Origin: VRUE01 sp035997045
GTDB lineage: Bacteria; Actinomycetota; Thermoleophilia; Solirubrobacterales; 70-9
Direction: 5' to 3'
NCBI GenBank assembly: GCA_035997045.1
Contig: DASYIY010000082.1
Span: 1-43,572, forward strand
Length of the DNA: 43,572 bases
The position numbers were made by a program, and so were the translations under genes. How positions within the stretch are numbered: position 1 is the stretch's first letter; each line of letters starts with the position of its first letter. Positions 32,007 to 38,368 of this stretch are shown here, piece after piece. The notes under the pieces are model-generated. The model saw nothing but the letters and a program-made list of their open reading frames with translations, made no database searches and was not told the DNA's origin.

Positions 32007-33181
32007 TTAACCCCTTGCGATTCTTCGATGTCTTCGATCAGCGAGACGGCATCGCCGCGCGAGCGCAGGTCGTGGCCGGTGGCCGCTTCGCCGCGCCGCG
32101 GCGGCAGCGAGCTGCTCTGGATCGGGCTCGCGTAGCGCTCTTCGTAGAGCTCGATCCCGAAGGGCAGTTCGTAGGGCAGGCCGCGGTAGAGGGCAACCCG
32201 GCCGCTGTCGTCGGTGCCGAGGAACCAGACCTGGCGGTTGCCGTACCAGGCGCCGAAGGCGAGCGCTCCGAGCACAACGACGACCGCGAGGACCTTTGCC
32301 GCGGTGCGCAGGCGCCGCCTCGGTTTCTTCGCCGCGATCTGCTCGCGCCGCTCGCGCGCGGCCGAGGCCGCGGCGCGGCGGCGCACCTCGGTAGCGGTCA
32401 GCCCCTCCGCGGCCGCGGTGCTGCCGATCAGCGTCGCGTCCTCGTGGCTCTGCTGCGGCGCCGCGGCGTCTTCGAGCCGGAAGGCGAGCGCCGTGATGTT
32501 GTCGCGGCCGCCGGCGCGGTTGGCTTCGTCGATCAGCGCCCGCACCGCGGCGTCCATCGAGGTGGCGCCGATCAGCAGCTTGGCGATCTGCGCCTCACCC
32601 AGCATCGTCGTCAGGCCGTCGGAGCAGATCAGAAAGACGTCGCCGGGTGCGGCGGACACGGTCTGTACGTCGGGCTCGACCTCGGGTTCGGGGCCGAGGG
32701 CGCGGGTGATGATCGAGCGCTGCGGGTGGTCCTCCGCCTGGGCATCGGTGAGCTGGCCCTTGCGGCGCATCTCCTCGACCAGCGAGTGATCGCGCGTGAG
32801 CTGCTCGAGGCGGCCGCCACGGAGGCGGTAGGCGCGACTGTCGCCGACATGACCGATCGCCACCTCTTCGGCCTGCGCGTTGACGATTGCCGCGGTCAGG
32901 GTCGTGCCCATCCCGGCTCGCGAGGGGTCGTTGCGGGCGAGCTCGTGGATGTTGCGGTTGGCGGTGGCGATCGTCTCGCGCAGGACCCGCTCCGGCGAGC
33001 CGTCGGGGAGATCGATGTCAAAGGCGTCGGCGGCGGTCTTGGAGGCCACCTCGCCGGCCTGGGCGCCGCCCATGCCGTCGGCGACGACGAAGATCGGCGC
33101 CCGTACGAAGAAGGAGTCCTCGTTGGCGTTGCGCTGGCGCCCCGTGTCGGAGCGGAAGGCCTGGTCGTCGATCCTCAGCAC
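32003..33181 (-). CDS. pstP: PP2C-type Ser/Thr protein phosphatase, membrane-anchored
   Basis: This 392-residue enzyme reverses the kinases of this cluster. The PP2C domain (about 1-240) has GRQRNANEDSFF, VADGMGGAQAGEVAS with metal-binding Asp35, AIGHVGDSRAYRLR, DVFLICSDGLTTMLG and GGRDNITALAF, giving all metal ligands. An Arg/Lys-rich linker (RREQIAAKKPRRRLR) is followed by a membrane helix (about 292-311) and an extracytoplasmic segment of about 80 residues. This matches the architecture of mycobacterial PstP. The GTG follows the fhaB stop directly (TAA then GTG), so translation is probably coupled. Confidence 0.94.
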   Translation of the reverse strand: MLRIDDQAFRSDTGRQRNANEDSFFVRAPIFVVADGMGGAQAGEVASKTAADAFDIDLPDGSPERVLRETIATANRNIHELARNDPSRAGMGTTLTAAIVNAQAEEVAIGHVGDSRAYRLRGGRLEQLTRDHSLVEEMRRKGQLTDAQAEDHPQRSIITRALGPEPEVEPDVQTVSAAPGDVFLICSDGLTTMLGEAQIAKLLIGATSMDAAVRALIDEANRAGGRDNITALAFRLEDAAAPQQSHEDATLIGSTAAAEGLTATEVRRRAAASAARERREQIAAKKPRRRLRTAAKVLAVVVVLGALAFGAWYGNRQVWFLGTDDSGRVALYRGLPYELPFGIELYEERYASPIQSSSLPPRRGEAATGHDLRSRGDAVSLIEDIEESQGVK

Positions 33182-33652
33182 TTAAGTCGCCTCGTACCTG
33201 AACTCCGTGTCGCCGATCCGCACCACGTCGCCGTCGATCAGCTCCGCCTCCCCGTTCAGGGTGGCGTCGTTGAGCAGCGTTCCGTTGGTCGAGTTCATGT
33301 CCTCCACGTAGGTGCGGCCATCGCGAGTGAAGATCCTGGCGTGCACGCCGGAGGCGTAGCGGTCGTCGATCCGCACGTCGGCCTCGGCCGAGCGGCCGAT
33401 CGAGAGGCCGCCGATCAGGTCGAAGCGCTCCCCCGCTTCGAGGCCGCCGCCACGCTCGGCGATCAGCCAGGCATCGGCGGCACCGGGCTGCGGGGCAAGC
33501 CCCGGCACCTGGTGGAAGCCGGTCGCGTCGGGCGCCGGCGATGCCGTGCGACGCAGGTCCTTGAGGGCGCTGCGCGCGATCCAGAGCAGGAAGAGGTAGA
33601 GAACGGCGAGAAAGCCGAACTTGAGAGCTACCGCGATCGGGTCGTAGTCCAC
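33182..33652 (-). CDS. fhaB: FHA-domain protein with N-terminal membrane helix (FhaB-like)
   Basis: This 156-residue protein has a membrane helix (about 8-27, LKFGFLAVLYLFLLWIARSA), a Pro/Ala-rich linker and a single C-terminal FHA domain (about 62-156). The phosphothreonine-binding signature is complete: IGRSAEADVRIDD, SGVHARIFTRDG and VEDMNSTNGTLLND. In mycobacteria the equivalent FhaB (FipA) reads phosphorylated partners in cell-wall and division complexes. It starts at GTG 33652, 9 nt after the fhaA stop, and its stop touches the pstP GTG. It is probably a substrate of, and adaptor for, the kinases in the same string of genes. Confidence 0.93.
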   Translation of the reverse strand: MDYDPIAVALKFGFLAVLYLFLLWIARSALKDLRRTASPAPDATGFHQVPGLAPQPGAADAWLIAERGGGLEAGERFDLIGGLSIGRSAEADVRIDDRYASGVHARIFTRDGRTYVEDMNSTNGTLLNDATLNGEAELIDGDVVRIGDTEFRYEAT

Positions 33653-33661
33653 GCGGGTGGC

Positions 33662-34435
33662 CTACTGCTCGATGTCGAACAGGAAGGTCGTGGTGCCGAC
33701 GGTGACCTGGTCGCCGGGGCTGAGCCGGGTCGAGGAGACGCGGCGGCCGTTCACCTTGACGCCGTTGGTCGAGCCGAGGTCGGCGATCGTCCAGTCGCCG
33801 GTCTGCGAGCGGCGCAGCTCGGCGTGGCGGCGGGAGACGTTGGGGTCGGCGAGCACGCACTCGGCCTGCTTGGAGCGGCCGATCGTCGCCCGCGGCCCCT
33901 CGAGCACGTAGCGACGGTCGTCGAGCGAGACCACCGCCCGGGTCACGACCATCGCTTCGGCCCGTTGCTCGGGACTCGCCGGCGGCGGCGCCTTCTCCTT
34001 CACCGCCGAGTAGACCATCGTGTGCCCCTCCTCCCCCTGCCGCGGCGCCTCGCCCTCGCGAGCCGGCGGCTTGACCAGCCGCGTCTGGATCCCGAACTCG
34101 CCGAGCCGCAGGCGCTCGTCGGTCTTGAACTCGACCGCCGGCCGAGTCAGCAGGTCATAGCTGCGCCGCCGCGCGTGCTCGAGCAGATAGCCCGAAAGCT
34201 CCTGCTCGAGCGAGCGCTCGTAGCCCTCGAGCTTGACCCGGTCCTTGCTGGAGAGGAAAACCGTGTACTCGTTGGGGACGTAGACGCGGGCGACCCCCGC
34301 CGTCTTGTGGGCGTCCATCTCCTTGGCCAGCTTGCGAGCGAGCTCGACCGGCTGCACCTCGGAGCTGAAGGCGCGGCTGAAGACCCCCTCGACGAGGCCT
34401 TCGATACGACTCTCGAGGTTGCGTAGGACGCTAAT
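33662..34435 (-). CDS. fhaA: FHA-domain protein with DUF3662 N-terminal domain (FhaA-like), ATT start
   Basis: The protein is 257 residues if started at the ATT at 34433-34435. The conserved DUF3662 N-terminus (LRNLESRIEGLVEGVFSRAF, VQPVELARKLAKEMD) begins three codons after that ATT, and AAGGAG lies 6 nt upstream. No ATG, GTG or TTG in this frame starts between the upstream kinase and this conserved block. The next GTG would delete it, and the only ATG further out lies within the kinase gene. The C-terminal FHA domain (about 165-257) has IGRSKQAECVLADPNVSRRH and IADLGSTNGVKVNG. FhaA in relatives binds phosphorylated MviN/MurJ pseudokinase and slows peptidoglycan synthesis. It lies 62 bp after the kinase gene. 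Confidence 0.92.
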   Translation of the reverse strand: MSVLRNLESRIEGLVEGVFSRAFSSEVQPVELARKLAKEMDAHKTAGVARVYVPNEYTVFLSSKDRVKLEGYERSLEQELSGYLLEHARRRSYDLLTRPAVEFKTDERLRLGEFGIQTRLVKPPAREGEAPRQGEEGHTMVYSAVKEKAPPPASPEQRAEAMVVTRAVVSLDDRRYVLEGPRATIGRSKQAECVLADPNVSRRHAELRRSQTGDWTIADLGSTNGVKVNGRRVSSTRLSPGDQVTVGTTTFLFDIEQ

Positions 34436-34447
34436 CGTTGGCTCCTT
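34433..34447 (-). promoter_or_regulatory. Ribosome binding site with ATT start codon of fhaA
   Basis: On the minus strand AAGGAG (34442-34447) is followed by CCAACG and then ATT (34433-34435). The binding site is near-perfect and optimally spaced. The codon is one of the rarest bacterial starts, best known from infC, where it permits feedback through IF3. It is deduced by excluding every other start codon in frame. Confidence 0.65.
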
Positions 34448-34497
34448 TTCGCGAGCGAGGGAAGGCGCTCGGGGTGGCGGGAAAACCGCGGCGAATC

Positions 34498-35418
34498 CTA
34501 CGGGAGCAGGACGCCGTGACCGGCGGCGAGCCAAGCGCCGAGCACTGCGGCGGCGGCAACCGCGCCGAGCCGCAAGCGCAGCGAGCGCTCGCTGCGCGGA
34601 GGATCCTCGGCAAGACTGTCGAGCGAGCTTTCGATCGCGCCGCCGAGCTCCTCCAGCGGCGGCCGTCGATCCGGGCGGTTCTGCAGGCAGGCGTCGAGCG
34701 CGTCGGTGAGCTCGCGCGGCAGGTCGGGACGGAGGCGGCGCAGGGGGCGCTGGCGGCCGCCGATCGCCCGCGCGGTCGCCGCCGGGGTCGATCGGCGAGT
34801 CGGGTGTTCGCCGCTCCAGCACTCGTAGAGCATCAGCGCCAGCGAGTAGACGTCGGCCTCCGGGCCGGCGGCGCGGCCTTCGGCCTGCTCGGGTGCCATG
34901 TAGGCGAGGGTGCCGACGACGTCGCCGGGCGCGGTCAGCGCCGCCGCGTCGGTGAGGCGGGCGACACCGAAGTCCATCAGCTTGGCGCGCGGCTCGCCGC
35001 CCTCCGTGATGAGCACGTTCTGCGGCTTGATGTCGCGGTGCACGACCGAGCGGCAGTGCGCGTGGTCGAGGGCCTCGCAGAGATCGGCGCCGATCTCGCC
35101 GATCTCGCGGTCGCTGAGCGTGCAGTCGCGATTGAGATGCGCCAGCGTCTCGCCGTCGACCAGCTCGGTGACGAGCAGGGCGTTGCCGTCCTCCTCCCCC
35201 ATCTCATAGAGCGTGACGATGCCGGGATGGTTGAGCCGCGCTGCCGCCTGCGCCTCGCGCATCACCCTCCCCGAGCTGTTGTCGCCGGGCGATTCGATCG
35301 CCTTGACCGCGACCGGGCGCTCGAGCCGCCCGTCCCAGGCCTCGTAGACCGTGCCGAAACCGCCGCTGCCGATGCGGCGCTCGATCAAGAAGCGGTTGAG
35401 GACCAGGGAGCCGACCAC
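34498..35418 (-). CDS. Ser/Thr protein kinase, short form with C-terminal membrane helix
   Basis: The protein is about 306 residues from GTG 35418. The frame stays open to a TTG at 35493, but that part overlaps the divergent gene and is not kinase sequence. The domain is complete: IGSGGFGTVYEAWD, VAVKAIE with the ATP-binding Lys, HRDIKPQNVL, MDFGVARL, and AYMAPEQAEGRAAGPEADVY. A C-terminal hydrophobic helix (LGAVAAAAVLGAWLAAG) ends the protein with almost nothing outside, so it lacks a sensor domain. It is the first gene of the leftward fhaA-fhaB-pstP cell-wall string, in the general place where PknA is found elsewhere in that cluster, but it is not obviously PknA. Confidence 0.88.
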   Translation of the reverse strand: MVGSLVLNRFLIERRIGSGGFGTVYEAWDGRLERPVAVKAIESPGDNSSGRVMREAQAAARLNHPGIVTLYEMGEEDGNALLVTELVDGETLAHLNRDCTLSDREIGEIGADLCEALDHAHCRSVVHRDIKPQNVLITEGGEPRAKLMDFGVARLTDAAALTAPGDVVGTLAYMAPEQAEGRAAGPEADVYSLALMLYECWSGEHPTRRSTPAATARAIGGRQRPLRRLRPDLPRELTDALDACLQNRPDRRPPLEELGGAIESSLDSLAEDPPRSERSLRLRLGAVAAAAVLGAWLAAGHGVLLP

Positions 35419-35474
35419 AGCACTTCTCGACTTCGCCGCGAATCCGCTTCCTCCTGCGACATACTCCCTGCTTC

Positions 35475-36515
35475 TTGGAGGATTCTTCCGCAAACCGGCC
35501 GGGACGCCGGGCCCGGCCTCGCCGCCGCCCTGAACGTCAGCAGATCCTGCTGCGCCGTGGGCTCGCGCTCGGCGGCGGGCTGCTGCTCCTGATTCTCATC
35601 GTGCTCGGCGTCAAGGGCTGTCTCGACGCGCGCAAGGACCGGGCGCTGAGCGACTACGCCCGCAACGTCAGCCAGATCGTCGAAGAGACCGATCAGACCA
35701 GCAAGGACTTCTTCGCCAAGCTCTCCGAACCGGGCAGCCTCTCGGTGACCGAATTCGTCAACCAGGTCAGCGCCGACCGCAGCGCGATGGACGGCTACGC
35801 CGCCCGCATCGAAGGCCTCAGCGCCCCCGGCGACATGAGCCATGCGCAGAACGCGCTCGAGCTGGTCTACGAGCTGCGCAGCAGCGCGATGGACGAGATC
35901 GCCGAAAAGATGAGCACGGCGCTGGGCGATGTCGGCTCCGAGAAAGCGACCGCGAGCATCGCCCTGCAGATGCAGAAGCTGCTCTCCGCCGATGTGCTCT
36001 ACGAATCGGTGGTGCGACCGGAGATCAACGGCGTGCTCGAATCGAACGGGATCCAGGGCGACAGCGTGCCGAAGAGCGTTTTCCTGCCGGAAGGGACCAA
36101 GTGGCTGGAAGAGACCGCGGTCAGCTCGGCGCTGGGATCGGTCAGCGGTTCGACCTCGGCATCGACCGGCACGGTGCACGGTTTGGGCCTGATCGGCACC
36201 AGCGTCAACGGCACGGAACTGACTGCCGAATCGACCACCTCGGTGAGCAGCGAAGGCACGCCGGAAGTCGAAGTCCAGGTGCAAAACCAGGGCGACTCGA
36301 CCGAGAACGGCGTTTCCGTCTCGGTCACGGTCAGCGGCGGCAGCACCCTCAGCGGCACGATCAGCAGCATCGCCGCCGGCGAAACCGAAACCGCGTTGAT
36401 CCCGCTGACGCCGGCGCCGGAAGGGGAAGTGACGATCGAAGTCGACGTCGCCACCGTGCCGGGCGAGCAGGTCTCCGAAAACAACAAGGCGAGCTACACC
36501 GTCGCGTTCGAATAG
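35475..36515 (+). CDS. Membrane-anchored protein with C-terminal CARDB-like domain
   Basis: This 346-residue protein has a very basic N-terminus (RPGRRARPRRRPERQQILLR), one membrane helix (about 28-48, ending VKGC), and a helical extracytoplasmic region (about 50-170). The C-terminal beta domain (about 250-346) has VEVQVQNQGDSTENGVSVSV and TVPGEQVSENNKASYTVAF, which match CARDB, an adhesion-type immunoglobulin-like fold. No catalytic motif is visible, and the helical region is not recognised. The TTG start lies 9 nt after CATACT (35460-35465), a possible -10. It is divergent from the short kinase and 9 bp upstream of pheA, so a cell-wall role is suggested by position only. Confidence 0.75.
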   Translation: MEDSSANRPGRRARPRRRPERQQILLRRGLALGGGLLLLILIVLGVKGCLDARKDRALSDYARNVSQIVEETDQTSKDFFAKLSEPGSLSVTEFVNQVSADRSAMDGYAARIEGLSAPGDMSHAQNALELVYELRSSAMDEIAEKMSTALGDVGSEKATASIALQMQKLLSADVLYESVVRPEINGVLESNGIQGDSVPKSVFLPEGTKWLEETAVSSALGSVSGSTSASTGTVHGLGLIGTSVNGTELTAESTTSVSSEGTPEVEVQVQNQGDSTENGVSVSVTVSGGSTLSGTISSIAAGETETALIPLTPAPEGEVTIEVDVATVPGEQVSENNKASYTVAFE

Positions 36516-36524
36516 GCGGCCGTC

Positions 36525-37361
36525 TTGAGGATCGCCTACCTGGGGCCGGCGGGAACCTTCACCGAGGACGCGCTGCGCGAGAGCCGCGGGCCGGCCGGGG
36601 AGTTCGAGCGACTGCGCACGCCGACGATCCGCGAGGCGATCCTCGCGGTCGAGCACGGCGAGGCGGAGCGGGCATTGGTGCCGTTCGAGAACTCGATCGA
36701 GGGGTCGGTGCGCAGCACTCTCGACACCTTGGCTTTCGATGCCGAGCGAGTGACGATCATCGGCGAGCACGACTTCGCCGTGCGGGCAATGCTGCTGGCT
36801 CGCGCCGCACGAGAGCTCGACCAGGTAGCCGTCGTGCTCTCACACCCGCAACCGCTGGCGCAGTGCGCTCGCTTCCTGCGCGAGAACCTGCCCGGCGCCG
36901 AGCTGCGCGCGGTCAGCAGCACCGCCGAGGCGGTTCGCCTCGTCAGCGAATCGGAGCAGCCATGGGCGGCGATCGGCGCCCACTCCGCCGCCGAGCTCTA
37001 TGGCTGCACGATCCTGCGCGAGGGAATCGAGGACGAGGCCAACAACGTCACCCGCTTCGTCTGGATCGCGCCGGCGGGGACCGAGCCGTCGGGCGGCGGT
37101 AGCTGGAAGACCTCGCTCGTCTTCTCGGAGCTTGGCGAAGACCATCCCGGCGCCCTGGTCAACGCCCTGCGCGAGTTCTCCTCGCGCAGGGTCAACCTGA
37201 GCCGGATCGAGTCCCGCCCCCTGCGCCTCGGACTGGGCCGCTACATGTTCTTCTGCGACCTCGAGGGGGCGGAAACAGATGCCCCTGTCGGCGAGGCGAT
37301 CGGGGCGCTGCGAACCAAGGCAGAATCGGTTCGAATATTGGGCTCCTACCCAACTGCGTAG
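36525..37361 (+). CDS. pheA: Prephenate dehydratase with ACT domain
   Basis: This 278-residue monofunctional enzyme converts prephenate to phenylpyruvate in phenylalanine synthesis. The catalytic domain (about 1-180) has RIAYLGPAGTFTEDAL, ALVPFENSIEGSVRSTLD, and the active-site Thr-Arg-Phe in NNVTRFVWIAPAG. The C-terminal ACT domain has the phenylalanine-binding motifs HPGALVNALREF and NLSRIESRPLR, so feedback inhibition by Phe is expected. No chorismate mutase domain is fused. The start is TTG 36525, 9 bp after the CARDB gene, making cotranscription likely without an evident functional link. Its stop codon lies within the predicted -10 of the HNH gene. Confidence 0.95.
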   Translation: MRIAYLGPAGTFTEDALRESRGPAGEFERLRTPTIREAILAVEHGEAERALVPFENSIEGSVRSTLDTLAFDAERVTIIGEHDFAVRAMLLARAARELDQVAVVLSHPQPLAQCARFLRENLPGAELRAVSSTAEAVRLVSESEQPWAAIGAHSAAELYGCTILREGIEDEANNVTRFVWIAPAGTEPSGGGSWKTSLVFSELGEDHPGALVNALREFSSRRVNLSRIESRPLRLGLGRYMFFCDLEGAETDAPVGEAIGALRTKAESVRILGSYPTA

Positions 37362-37375
37362 AATTCCCGGGCAAC
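37359..37375 (+). promoter_or_regulatory. Predicted promoter of the HNH endonuclease gene
   Basis: TAGAAT (37359-37364) includes the pheA stop codon and lies 11 nt before the ATG at 37376. TATTGG stands 17 nt further upstream as a weak -35. No ribosome binding site is visible, so a 4-5-nt leader is predicted. Confidence 0.4.
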
Positions 37376-37882
37376 ATGGCACGTGTGCTCGTACTCAACG
37401 CAACGTATGAGCCGATCAACGTATGCACGTTGAGACGAGCGGCTGTGCTTCTTTTGAAGGAGAAGGCCGAGCTGCTCGAGCGCCGCGAGGGCGCGATCCA
37501 CTCCGAGCACATGACGATGGAGCGCCCCGATGTGATCCGCCTGGTCAGCTACGTGCGGATCCCCCGCGAAGCGCACAGGAGGAAGATCACCCGCCGCGCG
37601 GTGCTCGCCCGCGACTCCTGGACCTGCCAGTACTGCGGCTCGCGCAAATCGGGCCTCACGGTCGACCACGTGATCCCGCGCAGCCGCGGCGGCAAATCGG
37701 TCTGGGAGAACATCGTCGCCGCCTGTGCCAGCTGCAACAGGCGCAAGGGAAACCGTCTGCCTCGCGAGATTCATATGCATCCTCAGAACACGCCGAAGGC
37801 TCCAGGGCCGACGGTGTTCATTCAGGTGGCTAGTCCGAAGATTCCGCAGAACTGGCAGCAGTATTTGCCGGCGGCTGCTTAG
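37376..37882 (+). CDS. HNH endonuclease family protein
   Basis: This 168-residue protein has an N-terminal domain (about 1-65, MARVLVLNATYEPINVCTLR) conserved in stand-alone actinobacterial HNH proteins, and a C-terminal HNH nuclease. Cys84 and Cys87 in CQYCG pair with Cys117 and Cys120 in CASCNRRKGN to hold a zinc. Asp97-His98 in LTVDHVIPRSRGG and Asn112 supply the catalytic core. All key residues are present, so activity is expected. This family is widespread and chromosomal, and its role is not established; repair or DNA processing is more likely than mobility here. It converges on gyrA and is followed 3 bp after its stop by a large structured repeat. Confidence 0.92.
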   Translation: MARVLVLNATYEPINVCTLRRAAVLLLKEKAELLERREGAIHSEHMTMERPDVIRLVSYVRIPREAHRRKITRRAVLARDSWTCQYCGSRKSGLTVDHVIPRSRGGKSVWENIVAACASCNRRKGNRLPREIHMHPQNTPKAPGPTVFIQVASPKIPQNWQQYLPAAA

Positions 37883-37885
37883 GGG

Positions 37886-38016
37886 AGGACAGCGGGGAGG
37901 CCTTGTCGGTTCCCAAGCACCGCCAACAGGCGGTGCTGATGAGGAGCCCCTTCGGGGCTTCGAAGCACTTTGCAGAGCCGCTTCGCGAGGATCCGACAAG
38001 GCCTCCCCGCTGTCCT
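37886..38016 (+). repeat. Structured palindromic element, copy A (after the HNH gene)
   Basis: A perfect 24-bp stem (37886-37909 with 37993-38016) encloses a 9-bp hairpin (37916-37937), a GCCCC-TTC-GGGGC hairpin (37945-37959) and the conserved GCTTCGCGAGGATCC strip (37980-37994). It begins 3 nt after the HNH stop. Copy B (38230-38364) has the same order of parts on the opposite strand. Both share CGGTTCCCAAGC at the inner left edge and TCGACCGCC one base beyond the right arm (38018-38026 for A). No T-tract follows. It could be a 3' terminator, a structured RNA or a palindromic mobile repeat. Confidence 0.8.
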
Positions 38017-38229
38017 ATCGACCGCCCCGTCAGGATCAAGCTTGTCCCCTCTTGGATCGCCCAAGCTTTTCGGCTGCAAACCGATCCCTGGGCGGCTCGG
38101 TACGGAAGCTTCAACGACAGTGGAGAAAGCCGGGACAAGACGGATGCTCTAGCCCGGGGCGAGAGAAGGGACGGCGACGCAAAGCTTCTCGTTGGCTAGA
38201 GCTTCTACGGCAGTAAGCAGGCGGTCGAA
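38017..38229. repeat. Hairpin-rich spacer between the two structured elements
   Basis: These 213 bp contain no credible gene but many inverted repeats. TCGACCGCC (38018-38026) and GGCGGTCGA (38220-38228) bound the segment. Inside are CTTGTCCC (38041-38048) with GGGACAAG (38132-38139), CGCCCA with TGGGCG, and GCTCTAGCC (38146-38154) with GGCTAGAGC (38194-38202). AAGCTT occurs four times. The outer pair probably belongs to copies A and B; the inner ones suggest two further folded domains. Confidence 0.5.
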
Positions 38230-38364
38230 GGGTCGGTGGGGGAGGTCTTCCCGGATCCTCGCGAAGCGGCTCTGCAGAGAGGTCCTGGGCCCCGAAGGGG
38301 CAGATGATTGGCGCCGCCCTTTTGGGCGGCGCTTGGGAACCGGGAAGACCTCCCCCACCGACCC
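38230..38364 (-). repeat. Structured palindromic element, copy B (after gyrA)
   Basis: This is the opposite-strand partner of copy A. A perfect 25-bp stem (38230-38254 with 38340-38364) encloses a 9-bp hairpin with AAAA loop (38311-38332), a GCCCC-hairpin (38289-38301) and the same 24-nt conserved strip (38253-38276). Read in gyrA direction it begins 4 nt after the gyrA stop. Its stem sequence differs from copy A at ten aligned positions with every pair still complementary, and the first hairpin has an A-T to G-C swap. Confidence 0.8.
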
Positions 38365-38368
38365 CCAC

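Noticed and set aside
30492..32135. 547-residue plus-strand frame opposite pbpA and the SEDS gene
   Set aside because: Charged low-complexity antisense text; both strands cannot be coding given intact catalytic motifs on the minus strand.
32015..34426. 803-residue open frame on the plus strand opposite pstP, fhaB and fhaA
   Set aside because: It is the mirror of three well-supported genes; its translation is Arg/Ala/Gly/Val/Asp-rich with no domain. High GC removes stops from antisense frames.
34436..34822. ATG start at 34822 for fhaA
   Set aside because: It would place 129 residues of noise, overlapping the kinase gene on the same strand, before a conserved N-terminus.
37376..37882. HNH gene as a homing endonuclease or restriction enzyme linked to the repeats
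   Set aside because: It belongs to a widespread stand-alone actinobacterial HNH family with no methylase or intron features. The adjacent structured element also follows gyrA, so linkage to this gene is not specific.
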